The translations under genes and the position numbers were made by a program. A stretch of 32,491 bases of DNA from Gemmatimonadota bacterium (GTDB lineage: Bacteria > Latescibacterota > UBA2968), in NCBI GenBank assembly GCA_026706845.1, contig JAPOXY010000043.1, forward strand, positions 1-32,491, in the 5' to 3' direction. The notes below the pieces were generated by a model. It had not been told where the DNA came from, did not search any database, and saw nothing but the letters and a program-made list of their open reading frames with translations. Below, one piece after another: positions 15,860-25,118 of this stretch. Within the stretch, counting starts at the first letter, position 1; the number at the start of each line of letters is the position of its first letter.

Positions 15860-18800
15860 TCATCGAATATACTGAAAAAAAGTATCTTTTGCCACCCGTG
15901 TTCCCGCAACGAGATCCTCAATAATCACAAAGAGGCGATTTTGTCCTGCCTGTGCGTGTTCGAGATGGACTTCGAGGGGCAGGCGTTCCCAATCGCTATT
16001 GCCCACCTGTGTATAGGACAAGGCGACCTCGGGTTGATCAACAGTACCCGGCGCACGCCTCTGCTCTGTTACCGCTGCCTTGACTGCGGTTGTCACGCGA
16101 TAGCGGGTCTGCCCAAACTCGTCTTTTGCCAGATTGTACACTTCGCAATAAAACGCGAGTGGATTGGGCGCGCGAACAGTCCTCCGAGGATTGGGAACAA
16201 CCTGCCAATTCCCCCTTCGAAATCGCGTATGGAGTAGCGTGTCCGACATGCTCTTAACGAGCATAAGATCGCTGATATGAAGCCGTTCTTCACCGTAGTC
16301 ATCAATCGCCACATCGAGCGCGAGCACCCCTTGCCGCGCGGACATAACATCGGTAACGGTCAGTGTAAGATGATACATCCCCGCGGGCACGTCCTGGCGC
16401 GTGATATCCACGACTTCCTGAGTGACGACATTTGAAGTATCTACAAAATGCTGCACTTTTTGCGCGTTTCGATACACCATGCGATATGCCGAATCGGCCA
16501 GCGCAACCGCGTGCTCAAGTACCACCTGGGGCTGTTGCCCATCTGTAACGGCGAGCAGATTTTCAAGCGGTATGCCATACATAATATCCACTCGGGTTTT
16601 GCCTGTACTGCCCCGAAAGTCCGCCAGATCAAAATAAAAAGTGCCCAGCGACAAACGAGGTGCTTTGCGAAATTCGTCGGGTTGGTTTACGGTGGCGTTT
16701 TTGTAGCGAATTTCTGGGGCGTGTTCGGCTATGCGAATATTGTCTCTGAGCATAGTGGGCGGAATGGGCGGAATCGGCGCGAAATCAAACCCGGAGACGC
16801 CACCCAATTCGCGTGTAAAATCGATGACCAGACCGCCATCTATCTCGGTATAAACCCATGATTCCCAGGGTACGATACTGCGGTCGTGTTGCATGGTAAC
16901 AGGCGCATAAGCTTCTTGTGAAGGGTCGCTGAGAGCGGTTTCTTCGCGGCGTCTCTCAACCGGGTCAAAGGTAATCTGGTCTGGAATATCGAGCCTATTA
17001 CTTTCGCGCTCAGCAGCAAATCCGCGATCGCTCCGAATGGGAAAAACCGGGCCAATCAATTCACTTTGATTGGGATCCCGGTACAATTCTCGGTACACCT
17101 TTTCCTTTACTTCCTGCACGCGCGTTGAAGGCAATGATGAGACCCATCCCGATCGGGCGCGGTAATCGGGTTCACCGTAGCGGATATAGACTACACCGCG
17201 CCGGTCCCAGGGATAGTTTTCCCGCCCGAATACCCAGCGCGCCGTCCAGACCCGTTCGTAGTGCGCCAGTTGTCGCTCGTTGTACGCGCTGGACAAATTC
17301 GGATTTTTTGCACGCCAAAAACGCGCCACATACTTTTCCTTTTCCGCATCGTCAAGCGCGCGATAAGTTTCTATTTCCTCTTCTGACAATAGCACCTGAA
17401 TATCGTCGTAAAGCTGGCGTTCGCGCGCGTCAATTTGCGCGAGAAATCGCTCGAATAATTGGGTCGATTCCTCGTAGCGCTTCACCCGCAGTGCTTTGAT
17501 TGCCATAATGGGCAACAAATGCGAGGCTTCGGGTTTTTCGCGTGCGATGGGTGCGATAAAGCGGTCGATATCCCGATAATTTTTCAACTGCAACAGACTT
17601 CTGCCCAGCCGCACAGCGACTTCATCGTCGGGGTTGCGCGTCAAATACGTCTGGTAAAATGCCCGTGCTTTTTGATGGTCTTCGCGATCGGCATACCAAT
17701 CGCCCAGCACGCGGTATGGCGGGAGATATGTCGAATCGCGCCGAATGGCGTTTTCGGCAATTCCCACGCCATCAACCATCCCCTGATCGAGAAGCGCCTG
17801 TGCCAAAAAGCTGTACGCATCCAGATAATCTGGATCAGATCGGATTGCAGATCTGAGTGCTTGCACCCCGTCATCGAAACTCCCGCCTCGCCTCAGCAGC
17901 ACCAGCCCTTTTCCCGCACGCGCCTGTGCCGATGCATCGGGAAAAATCACGGCTTTTTCAAATGCTTCTTCAGCTTGTTTGAGCAATCCCCGCTCGAGAT
18001 AGGCATGTCCCAGAGCACTCCACGATTTCCCGTCTTTTGCCTGGTCGCGTAGCGCTGCGATCTGCGTTTCTGCTGCCCCTGCCCCGTACTGCGAAAGGTC
18101 TTCACCAAGCCGCCCCAGGGTCGCAGATACAATATCCGCCATTTTGTCCCATCTCCAGACCCTTCGCCCGGTTGAAGACCCCATCCAGAGAATTTGTCCG
18201 GTCTCCACTTCAATCAAACGCAATACCAGGCCGATATTGTCTGTTGCGCCATCTTTGCCCAGAACGAGTAAGCTACCTGTCAGAATGGCCTCCGCAAGCG
18301 TTGTCTCTGATGCTTCCCTGCGCAAATCGGGGCTGATGCGAGAAAACCGCTCGCGCCCCTGTCTTCCTTTTAATGCCCCTGGTACGAGAGAAAACAGACC
18401 ATCGCGCTGAATTGCATTTTTAAGATGCATTTCACAATCGGCAGCAAGAGGCAGATAATCCGTAGTATGAAGTGGTTGCACGAGGATATGATGCGGCAAA
18501 TGCGCGGCCTCTGGCGCAGGTACAGGTGTTTCCGCTTCGGCAAATCCAAGCGAAGACCGCACTTCAGCAGCGGGAATCTCTCCCACAGATCGATGCGCTC
18601 GCGTCCATACCCATGCCGGATTGTCCCGCACATCGCCAGTCCAGACAATCATACCCGTCCGGAGATCAATGAGTTTGAGTTTGATCAAATAAATCCCCGT
18701 AAACGCGACAGAACCCGTCAAAAGATAAGTGGCGGGAACCCTTTTGCTCAGGAACTCGCGTAGCTCGGGAGAAAGCTGTCGGTCGGTCTGATCTATCTCC

Positions 18801-19057
18801 CCCATTGGCACATCGGTTTCTATTAAAACGAACCGCGCCCGTCCCAGAGCGGGCACATAAGCGCGGCGATAGAGCTCATAGGCAATGCGATCGGCCATAT
18901 AGACGCCGTAATCGCCATTGTAAGGAGAATAAAAGGGCGCGATTGCCAATCGGAAGGTGGCAGGCGGCTGAGAAAAAGCACTGACGGGCAATAGCAACGC
19001 GGTCAGGACATAAAGACACACCCGATAGAATAAATTTTTTTTTGACAAACGCCTCAA
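15860..19057 (-). CDS. Secreted GWxTD-domain protein with CsgG/TolB-like and TPR regions
   Basis: A 1065-aa protein. TTG is accepted as the start because GGGAGG lies 6 nt upstream. A signal peptide covers residues 1 to about 29 (VCLYVLTALLLPVSAFSQ). Two CsgG/TolB-N-like alpha/beta domains occupy about 32-165 and 190-325; each contains the pattern LTGS...LxLIxxxTGxIxWxG. TPR-like repeats follow at about 340-525 (SALGHAYLERGLLKQAEEAFEKA). The GWxTD domain spans about 575-640 (FWRAKNP, then YPWDRRGVVYIRYGEPDY), with W-D-R replacing the more usual GWxTDRG. The C-terminal 200 residues are beta-rich, Ig-like. GWxTD proteins are typical of Bacteroidetes/FCB and related phyla; their role is unknown. 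It follows two other envelope genes with a 12-nt gap. Confidence 0.88.
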   Translation of the reverse strand: MRRLSKKNLFYRVCLYVLTALLLPVSAFSQPPATFRLAIAPFYSPYNGDYGVYMADRIAYELYRRAYVPALGRARFVLIETDVPMGEIDQTDRQLSPELREFLSKRVPATYLLTGSVAFTGIYLIKLKLIDLRTGMIVWTGDVRDNPAWVWTRAHRSVGEIPAAEVRSSLGFAEAETPVPAPEAAHLPHHILVQPLHTTDYLPLAADCEMHLKNAIQRDGLFSLVPGALKGRQGRERFSRISPDLRREASETTLAEAILTGSLLVLGKDGATDNIGLVLRLIEVETGQILWMGSSTGRRVWRWDKMADIVSATLGRLGEDLSQYGAGAAETQIAALRDQAKDGKSWSALGHAYLERGLLKQAEEAFEKAVIFPDASAQARAGKGLVLLRRGGSFDDGVQALRSAIRSDPDYLDAYSFLAQALLDQGMVDGVGIAENAIRRDSTYLPPYRVLGDWYADREDHQKARAFYQTYLTRNPDDEVAVRLGRSLLQLKNYRDIDRFIAPIAREKPEASHLLPIMAIKALRVKRYEESTQLFERFLAQIDARERQLYDDIQVLLSEEEIETYRALDDAEKEKYVARFWRAKNPNLSSAYNERQLAHYERVWTARWVFGRENYPWDRRGVVYIRYGEPDYRARSGWVSSLPSTRVQEVKEKVYRELYRDPNQSELIGPVFPIRSDRGFAAERESNRLDIPDQITFDPVERRREETALSDPSQEAYAPVTMQHDRSIVPWESWVYTEIDGGLVIDFTRELGGVSGFDFAPIPPIPPTMLRDNIRIAEHAPEIRYKNATVNQPDEFRKAPRLSLGTFYFDLADFRGSTGKTRVDIMYGIPLENLLAVTDGQQPQVVLEHAVALADSAYRMVYRNAQKVQHFVDTSNVVTQEVVDITRQDVPAGMYHLTLTVTDVMSARQGVLALDVAIDDYGEERLHISDLMLVKSMSDTLLHTRFRRGNWQVVPNPRRTVRAPNPLAFYCEVYNLAKDEFGQTRYRVTTAVKAAVTEQRRAPGTVDQPEVALSYTQVGNSDWERLPLEVHLEHAQAGQNRLFVIIEDLVAGTRVAKDTFFQYIR

Positions 19058-19069
19058 GTCCGACCTCCC

Positions 19070-19846
19070 TCACTTGATCGGCACCGACAGGGAAACTTGA
19101 GCTGGCCCGATCACCAGATGATCCAATACACTGGATAACCAGACCGCCGCGAGCAGGCCCAGGACGAGATTGGCCCGCCCCGCACGAGATTCCACGCGTT
19201 CAAAATTTTGGGTAAACGCATCGGAATCCGTACCTGCTATGGGTTGACCCAGTTGCAAATCACTCAGACGCGTACCGCGATAGGTATTATATGCACTGCG
19301 ATAGGATATATCGGTCGCAAACCAGGCCGCAGCGAGCACTGCTGAAGCCCCTATAAAGACATACCCTCGTTTTTTGTGTCCGCGGTACAATTGCCCCCAG
19401 CCCGGCAGGAGAAACGAGCGACCAGTAGCACCCCAAAAGGTCGTTCCCTTAAGGGTTTGCCGCAGCGTTTTGCGGCGCATGCCCAAAAGTAGTGCTCGCG
19501 TATCTGCAAATGCTCGATCTGGAGGAATGTCCATAATTCCCTTGTTGGTTTCTGGATCCAGGTGAAATGTCTCGACAAGTGCCAGACGGGCACGAATCGT
19601 ATCGCCAGAAGCCAGGTGAATGCGCCCCAGATCAAAAAAGATCTCGGCTCTCCGACTCTGCTGCGGTCTGTCCAGGAAAGGCACCACGCCCAACAAGCTC
19701 GGAAGATGAGAGAGCGTCTCAAATGCGCTGGCGTAATCACCTGCGCGATAGGCGGCCTGCGCTTTTTCAATAATTTCCTGGTCATTCGCCCATGCCGAAC
19801 CCATCGCCAGACAAAACAACACCCAGATCAATAGACTACGGTACAT
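19070..19846 (-). CDS. Membrane protein with TPR-like N-terminus and DUF5683-like C-terminal region
   Basis: 258 aa from ATG 19846, which has GGAGGGG 9 nt upstream; the frame is open to 19870 but that start lacks an SD. Signal peptide: LLIWVLFCLAMGSAWA (about residues 4-20). A TPR-like helical pair (AQAAYRAGDYASAFETLSHL; EIFFDLGRIHLASGDTIRARLAL) precedes a glycine-rich SFLLPGWGQLYRGHKKRGY motif and a hydrophobic helix (VFIGASAVLAAAWFA), then a second helix near the C-terminus (LVLGLLAAVWLSSVLDHLVI). The PGWGQLYRG motif plus helices is the DUF5683 pattern of FCB-group envelope proteins. It overlaps the upstream lipoprotein gene by 11 nt and precedes the GWxTD gene by 12 nt, implying a three-gene operon. 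Confidence 0.82.
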   Translation of the reverse strand: MYRSLLIWVLFCLAMGSAWANDQEIIEKAQAAYRAGDYASAFETLSHLPSLLGVVPFLDRPQQSRRAEIFFDLGRIHLASGDTIRARLALVETFHLDPETNKGIMDIPPDRAFADTRALLLGMRRKTLRQTLKGTTFWGATGRSFLLPGWGQLYRGHKKRGYVFIGASAVLAAAWFATDISYRSAYNTYRGTRLSDLQLGQPIAGTDSDAFTQNFERVESRAGRANLVLGLLAAVWLSSVLDHLVIGPAQVSLSVPIK

Positions 19847-21374
19847 ATGTTGTGACCCCTCCACTTTCATCTGAAAGATGGACGAAATTTCTGGCTGATC
19901 CGCCGATAGTTAGATCACCTGCTGAGAATGCGTCCGAAGGCAGTGCCCATGAGAGAAGAGGTGTCCCATCTGCCTGAAATACGCGCACCTGCGTGTGATC
20001 CAATACAAAAACCTGCCCCGCGGTATTGAGCGTTAAAGCACACGGCTCGATCTGAGGATGTGGCACATCCCAGGTGATATCACTGAGGACCTCGTTCGAA
20101 AAGCGCAAAACCCCTCGTTGTACTCGATTTGCCCAGGCAGCCCAGATAATACCATTGTGAACTGCGATATCTACGGGATCTTCTTCGAGATTGAAAGTGC
20201 CCACAGGAGAACCCGCAGCAGAATAGACGCGCAACTGCCGACCTGTCGCAATATAAATCCGCTGTTTATCGTCCTGAGCCAGCCGTACCTGCGAAGATGT
20301 GCTCATCCAATTGTCGGGAATACGCCACACCGTGTTATTATTCATCAGTTCGATACCCACTACTACAACGCGCCCGGCCCGATCCAGACCGCCGATATAA
20401 GCGCGTTGAAAAGCCCCCTGCCCCGCAAGCGAAGGACCAGCCAGATCCACCGATTGCGGCACGAGGTCGTTCAATCGCGGAAAAGAAGTCCCGACGAGGT
20501 GGCGCGATAGCGTATTGGAAATATCGACACTCAGGGTATGCCGCAGGCGAGAAAGCAAAATCTGGTTGGGGCGAACAATCAGAGCGAGCATATCGGCTTC
20601 ACCATCGGAATCAGCTGCTGAAAGTCTCATCCGCTCGTTCGCCCCGCTTAGAGTTTCTACGATATGTCGCCCCACTTCGCGATAAAATTGCACGCGCACG
20701 CTGCGACTTGTGAGCCGCACATCCGTCGAAAGGGGAGATCTTGAGACACGCATAGACCTTATGGCATAAGTATAAGAGCGGTTGTCGGAAATCGACCGAT
20801 CCCAAAATGAGGTCTGTGCACGGCTTTGTATGACGGCAAGAATTTTTTTATCACCACCTTCAGGCATCCGCAGAATTTCATAACTTCTTGCCGTGTTTCC
20901 CTCATCATGCCAGACGAGTTGCACGGCAAGATCAATAGGATCGCGTCGCACTTCGCGCAAACCAGCACCCGGGATAGGAACTTCAACAGCAGAAGTACTC
21001 ACCAGGCCACCCTCGCTATGTTCGGCAACCACGCGGTATTGCAGGCTTTCGCCAGCAATCAGCTTTTGGTCTCGAAACGCACCCACAGTCGCGTATCTGC
21101 TATTGGCATCGGCACCGGAAGAAAGCTCGATATTTCTAAAACCGAAAATATCTCGACGCTGGAGGACAAAGTTCTCAACGCGCTTCTGTCCGAGATACTC
21201 CCACTGCACAGTGACCACTCCCCATGTGTTCTCCTCAACCTTATAGGAGGCATCGAGAATGTGGATGAGCGGTGTATTGTATGGGTCTATGCTCAGATCG
21301 CGTTGGGGGTTATAACATCCGATCAGAAGGCCCATAGCACACATAAATAGCAAATGAGAGAAGCGGTTTCCCAT
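19836..21374 (-). CDS. Lipoprotein with fibronectin-III-like and beta-propeller-like regions
   Basis: 512 aa. The lipoprotein signal ends at Cys20 (MGLLIGC). Residues about 40-235 have fibronectin-III-like patterns (VTVQWEYLG...VENFVLQRRD; SLQYRVVAEHSEGG; VQLVWHDEGN..SYEILRMPEGG). The C-terminal half has repeats such as RIYIATGRQLRVYSAAGSPVGTF and GQVFVLDHTQVRVFQADGTPL, which resemble NHL/YVTN-type propeller blades. It is probably attached to the outer membrane or periplasmic face. It heads the long minus-strand run; GGTG lies 4 nt before the ATG. The 180 bp to the divergent tonB-like gene must hold promoters for both, but I could not define a convincing -10/-35 pair. Confidence 0.85.
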   Translation of the reverse strand: MGNRFSHLLFMCAMGLLIGCYNPQRDLSIDPYNTPLIHILDASYKVEENTWGVVTVQWEYLGQKRVENFVLQRRDIFGFRNIELSSGADANSRYATVGAFRDQKLIAGESLQYRVVAEHSEGGLVSTSAVEVPIPGAGLREVRRDPIDLAVQLVWHDEGNTARSYEILRMPEGGDKKILAVIQSRAQTSFWDRSISDNRSYTYAIRSMRVSRSPLSTDVRLTSRSVRVQFYREVGRHIVETLSGANERMRLSAADSDGEADMLALIVRPNQILLSRLRHTLSVDISNTLSRHLVGTSFPRLNDLVPQSVDLAGPSLAGQGAFQRAYIGGLDRAGRVVVVGIELMNNNTVWRIPDNWMSTSSQVRLAQDDKQRIYIATGRQLRVYSAAGSPVGTFNLEEDPVDIAVHNGIIWAAWANRVQRGVLRFSNEVLSDITWDVPHPQIEPCALTLNTAGQVFVLDHTQVRVFQADGTPLLSWALPSDAFSAGDLTIGGSARNFVHLSDESGGVTTYVP

Positions 21375-21554
21375 TTTTTCACCACGAGAAAGGGGATCAT
21401 TGATTAACGGACTTCAATATATTGATATGAAGCCTGAATAAACAAGTAATTTGTCAAATCGGGGCTTGTAAAAACACCTTGCCTTTCGTTCACAGTGGTA
21501 TTAAAATCATAAATAGTGGTTAGCTGCCCACCATTCTTTCTGCTGAGAAGAACC

Positions 21555-22241
21555 ATGAATAAAAAATTAGATCCGTGGATTACGCCTGAAATCCCGCGTA
21601 CTAAAAATCCAGCCTGTGATCTCAAACGCACGTACAAGCACGCATTTCGCATCAGCATGGTGATTGCATTCATCTTGCATGTGGGCATGGGGCTTATGTT
21701 TCCCACATTCACAGCCGGTACTCGCAAAATAGAGCGGCGCACCATCGTCATTGAGACCGTCGATATACCGGAAACCCGTCAGATTCACCGCGCGCCGCCA
21801 CCGCCACGGCCGTCTATTCCGATTGCAACCGAAAGCGAGGATGTTCCCGACGACGTTACTATTGAAACTACCGACCTCGATTTCGACAAGGTCGATCTCC
21901 ATGTGCCCCCACCCCCTGTTGAGACCGCAGCAATAGAGGAACCTGAAGAAGAGATACTCGAATATTTCATGGTTGAAGAAAAACCCGTACTCATCCATCG
22001 TGTAGCACCTGTATATCCCCCAGTCGCTCTCAAGGCGGGTATTGAAGGCACTATTCATTTGAAAATACTGGTTGACAAAGCCGGAATAGTCGAACAGGCC
22101 CAGGCTGTCAAAGGCAAAGAAATTTTTCACAAAGCAGCCCTTCGGGCCGTTAATCAATACCGCTTTAAGCCAGCCCGTCAAAATGATAGACCTGTTAAAG
22201 TCTATCTCGTCATACCCATACGTTTCCGAATTACTAACTAA
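21555..22241 (+). CDS. TonB-like energy transducer
   Basis: 228 aa. A short cytoplasmic N-terminus is followed by one membrane anchor (about residues 32-50, ISMVIAFILHVGMGLMFP). A periplasmic proline/acid-rich spacer (RAPPPPRPSIP ... HVPPPPVE) comes next, then the TonB C-terminal domain (about 145-228) with YPPVALKAGIEGTIHLKI and AALRAVNQYRFKPARQ, the standard signature. TonB couples the proton-motive force, through ExbB/ExbD, to outer-membrane receptors. No exbB, exbD or receptor is present here, so partners must be elsewhere. I place the start at ATG 21555 (GAGAAG a few nt upstream) rather than 21516, which would add a stretch with no TonB character. Confidence 0.9.
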   Translation: MNKKLDPWITPEIPRTKNPACDLKRTYKHAFRISMVIAFILHVGMGLMFPTFTAGTRKIERRTIVIETVDIPETRQIHRAPPPPRPSIPIATESEDVPDDVTIETTDLDFDKVDLHVPPPPVETAAIEEPEEEILEYFMVEEKPVLIHRVAPVYPPVALKAGIEGTIHLKILVDKAGIVEQAQAVKGKEIFHKAALRAVNQYRFKPARQNDRPVKVYLVIPIRFRITN

Positions 22242-22252
22242 TTTACGAACAT

Positions 22253-22297
22253 AAATAACCAACCCCCCGACAAGTTTATCGGGGGGTTGGTTATTTT
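22253..22297. terminator. Strong bidirectional terminator between tonB-like and parA-like genes
   Basis: A perfect 18-bp stem (left arm aaataaccaaccccccga) with an 8-nt loop sits between the convergent gene ends. T-rich outer arms serve both strands. Confidence 0.93.
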
Positions 22298-22320
22298 AAG
22301 ACATTGCATGTACACATCAC

Positions 22321-23064
22321 TCATCCAAGCATTTGCAATTCTGTCCACAATTCCCGATACGCCTGAGTTGCCTTTGAACGCGGCTTGAAGCATGCCACGG
22401 GTTGTCTCGCCAAGCCCATCCTTTCCACATCTGTCGTGTAAGGAATTTGCGCGTTCAGAAATTTTTCCTTGCGCTCGCCCACCTGTGCGATCATTTCCCT
22501 GTGTATTGTCTTGCGCTGCTCAACCATTGAAAAAAACGACACCATTTTTCTGCGCTTCAAACCATTTTTGTTAAAAAAATCTATTAATTTTTGATGCGTT
22601 AACATCGACAGAGTTGTCGGAATACACGGAACCACCACATAATCAGCCGCTCGGAAAACATGCTCGGCAAGGAGCGTCAGGTTGGGCGGGCAGTCTAAAA
22701 AAATATAATCGTACTCTTTCCTCATCGGCGTCAACAGACGTTTCAAATAGCTTTTCTTCTTCGCCCGCTCGTCCACCAACCCCAAATCCAGATTGCGAAA
22801 AGACATGGCCGAAGGTAATAAGTCCAGACCTTCAAAGTCCGTCCCCCGAATATTATTCTTTAAATGCTTGCCGCCCTTCAAGAAACGCTTGCGTCCAAAC
22901 TTTTTTTTTGCGCGAATGCGAAAATAAAAAGCCGCAGCTCCCTGTGGGTCTAAATCGCACAGCAATGCAGTCGCCCCAGAACGAACCGCTTCATAGGCCA
23001 GATTCACAGCTGCGGCGGTTTTCCCCACGCCACCTTTCATGCTGTACAACGCAAAGATGCTCAC
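22321..23064 (-). CDS. ParA/MinD-family ATPase
   Basis: 247 aa. The deviant Walker A KGGVGKT (residues 10-16), with its signature lysine, and the LCDLDPQGAA and FLDCPPN segments place it in the ParA/Soj/McdA class of dimerising, DNA-associated positioning ATPases. The start is GTG with GAGGAG 5 nt upstream. There is no parB, no parS-like array and no replication gene nearby, so it is an orphan ParA rather than the chromosome segregation pair. It is the last gene after CYTH and CYTH-CHAD genes (22 bp from the latter), which suggests the cargo is something CHAD proteins bind, namely polyphosphate granules. The middle has an unusual lysine-rich stretch (RAKKKFGRKRFLKGGKHLK) that could bind DNA or polyanions. 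Confidence 0.93.
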   Translation of the reverse strand: MSIFALYSMKGGVGKTAAAVNLAYEAVRSGATALLCDLDPQGAAAFYFRIRAKKKFGRKRFLKGGKHLKNNIRGTDFEGLDLLPSAMSFRNLDLGLVDERAKKKSYLKRLLTPMRKEYDYIFLDCPPNLTLLAEHVFRAADYVVVPCIPTTLSMLTHQKLIDFFNKNGLKRRKMVSFFSMVEQRKTIHREMIAQVGERKEKFLNAQIPYTTDVERMGLARQPVACFKPRSKATQAYRELWTELQMLG

Positions 23065-23086
23065 ACCCGCTCCTCAATGAGATTTA

Positions 23087-24613
23087 CTATCCAAATAAAT
23101 CGCGGTACAAACGGACATTTTTTTTTCCCGCATAAACGGCAAATGCACTGGCAAATTCGCGTCTAACAGCTTGCTGCTGGTCGTGCAAACGCGCAATAAG
23201 CCCGCCAATAGCCGCGGCACAAAGCAGGCGGTCTGCACGCCGGCTGCGGGGCAACACCTCGTTTAAATAGGTCGTCAATTCCTGTTGTTGTACCGATAAA
23301 TCGTTAAAATCTCCCAGATTATCCTGCAACTTCTTCATATACCCGATGAGTTTATCCATCTTGTTTTTGGGAAAAAAAGAGGCAAAAAATTCTAACAAAT
23401 ATCGCAATTTCTTGCAGTCGATTCGCAAATTGTGCAATGCCTCATCGGGCGTATCTTCACCAATCGCCTTGCCCCTTTTGAGCACTTGCTTAAAGCGTTT
23501 AAAAATAAATTTTCGCGCAAGGGCTATAGCAGGTACAGCAGAGTCCTTCCCCCCCCGAGACTCTTCGCCCTGAAAAAAAGTCGCCCATGAATCCATCAAG
23601 TCCAGATATTCGGGTTTATCGAGGACCTGCACCATGTCGCTAAGGGCGCGCCGCCGCTCGCTTTTTAAGCGCGAAAACACAGCGTCCAGACCGGGTTGTA
23701 GCGACCGGGGCAACATCGCGCGATAAGTCTCTTCATCGAGCAAATACACATCCAGATCGCGCAACCGATTGGTCGATCTGCCCAGTTGCCGAAACGCATC
23801 CTTAAAATGTGCTACAGCATCTTCGGGCAAAACGCCTTTGATTTGACTCAGCGCCGACCGCGTGCGCCGAATCGCAACCCGAAAATCGTGCAGAAATTCC
23901 GTATCCCAATCCGCGCGAATGCCCGTTTCATTCTGGCGCATCACATCGTGCAGGCATCTCAAAATCTCACATGTTGCTTCACGTCCGCTCGCTTCGTGAT
24001 TCAGGTCGAGATTCAGCTTTGAAGAATAATCGCCCGGCACGCACCCTGCGAGATCCATCACGCGTTCAAATACATCTTCTGCCACAGGCGCAACATCCAA
24101 TTTTCGGAAACGACGGCGTAAATTCTCAAAATCGCGCTCATATCCCCGCACGCTTCGGCAAGTCAAAGTCGCAACGCGTCCATTTTCTGTGCTGGTATGC
24201 GTAATAAATAGCCGAACAACCGTCTTTTCATCTGCATTTAAAACGCCAAATCCGCAAACCTTCTGCCTCACCTGCGCCCGAAGTAACAGCGCTCGAACTG
24301 AGAGCGCGCCCCGTAGTGTGTCGCGTAACTCGCCTTCTGGAAACATCCACCAGAAGCGGCCTTCCAGATGTTGTTTCATTTCGATCTGATTGTGTAAAGG
24401 GTGTTCACCATCTGAAATGCGCTGTAAATACACCGCATTTCCCGCTTGTATCAGCGCAAGTCCCTTTTGATACAAGCGCCAGTCAAACGTGTCGAAATAT
24501 TGCACCGTGTTCTCAACCTCAGATACAGGCAGCAGGCGCTCAGGCGCGAGTTGTTCGACCACATCCCATCCATGTGGTTCACTCAAAATATAAGTTTCAC
24601 TGCGCGTGATCAT
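23087..24613 (-). CDS. CHAD-domain protein with N-terminal CYTH-like region
   Basis: 508 aa from ATG 24613 (AAGGGG about 7 nt upstream; 17-nt overlap with the CYTH gene). Residues 1 to about 200 look like a decayed CYTH/triphosphate-tunnel barrel: TVQYFDTFDWRLYQKGLAL mimics the family's substrate-strand region, but no intact ExExK is visible at the start (SETYIL instead). Residues about 225-505 form the CHAD domain with its two conserved histidine helices, HDFRVAIRRTR (about 240) and HNLRIDCKKLRYLLEFF (about 391), rich in surface Arg/Lys. CHAD domains bind inorganic polyphosphate and localise to polyphosphate granules (established for several bacteria). Together with the neighbours this suggests polyphosphate binding or metabolism. 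Confidence 0.9.
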   Translation of the reverse strand: MITRSETYILSEPHGWDVVEQLAPERLLPVSEVENTVQYFDTFDWRLYQKGLALIQAGNAVYLQRISDGEHPLHNQIEMKQHLEGRFWWMFPEGELRDTLRGALSVRALLLRAQVRQKVCGFGVLNADEKTVVRLFITHTSTENGRVATLTCRSVRGYERDFENLRRRFRKLDVAPVAEDVFERVMDLAGCVPGDYSSKLNLDLNHEASGREATCEILRCLHDVMRQNETGIRADWDTEFLHDFRVAIRRTRSALSQIKGVLPEDAVAHFKDAFRQLGRSTNRLRDLDVYLLDEETYRAMLPRSLQPGLDAVFSRLKSERRRALSDMVQVLDKPEYLDLMDSWATFFQGEESRGGKDSAVPAIALARKFIFKRFKQVLKRGKAIGEDTPDEALHNLRIDCKKLRYLLEFFASFFPKNKMDKLIGYMKKLQDNLGDFNDLSVQQQELTTYLNEVLPRSRRADRLLCAAAIGGLIARLHDQQQAVRREFASAFAVYAGKKNVRLYRDLFG

Positions 24614-25073
24614 CGGGCGTCCCCTTATTTGCGAGGATTGCATTTTTGTAACGGTCATCATCGGTCACCTCTCGGCCAAACCAGAGCGGTGGGACAAATC
24701 GGGAACTTTCATCTATGGTCTCAAATTCGACTTCGGCTACTATCAAGCCCTTCAAGTGGCCGCGGTACACATCCAGTTCAATTGTCCATATCCCTTCGGC
24801 TATCTCATAACGAACTTTTTCGACTCGCCTACCCTCAGTTAAAGGCCAGAGGTTATCAAATTGCGCCTGGCTCAATTCCACCTCGACTTCCGTCCGTTGC
24901 ACACCCTTCCCAATTTTTACTGTCTGATAAAATCGCTCGCCGTTGCGACGCAGCCGAATCTCAGGGTCATTCTCACCTACCGAGAGATAGCCCTGTGAGA
25001 TTTCTACTCCTGTACAGGCCGTCAGATCCGGCATTTTTCGCACGCAAAACTTCCGTTCAATTTCTTTTATCAT
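24597..25073 (-). CDS. CYTH-domain inorganic triphosphatase-like protein
   Basis: 158 aa, the size of the small bacterial triphosphate-tunnel metalloenzymes. The defining ExExK motif is intact right at the N-terminus (EIERKF, E4-I-E6-R-K8). The usual later strands follow: EIRLRRNGERFYQTVK, RTEVEVELS, a VEKVRYEI strand, and the C-terminal AEVEFETIDES..FVPPLWFGREVTDD with a DxRYxN end. These features match the class whose members hydrolyse inorganic tripolyphosphate, although adenylate cyclase and thiamine triphosphatase share the fold. I place the start at ATG 25073 because ExExK must be N-terminal; the open frame continues to 25172 across the promoter. The SD is weak. It is the first gene of the CYTH-CHAD-ParA cluster. 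Confidence 0.92.
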   Translation of the reverse strand: MIKEIERKFCVRKMPDLTACTGVEISQGYLSVGENDPEIRLRRNGERFYQTVKIGKGVQRTEVEVELSQAQFDNLWPLTEGRRVEKVRYEIAEGIWTIELDVYRGHLKGLIVAEVEFETIDESSRFVPPLWFGREVTDDDRYKNAILANKGTPDDHAQ

Positions 25074-25118
25074 AACAAAACGCGAGTTCCCAGATGTGAA
25101 AAGCAGGACAGGACGCTT

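Noticed and set aside
21404-21751. 115-codon minus-strand ORF between the lipoprotein and tonB-like genes
   Set aside because: Its first two thirds are antisense to the TonB membrane-anchor region; the rest lies in a promoter region with no SD-supported start.
21567-22262. 231-codon minus-strand ORF opposite the TonB-like gene
   Set aside because: It runs through the terminator arm and the reverse of a clear TonB C-terminal domain.
22321-23064. ParA as part of a plasmid or chromosome partition locus
   Set aside because: No ParB, parS-like repeats, replication gene or mobile-element gene is nearby; the neighbours are CHAD and CYTH proteins.
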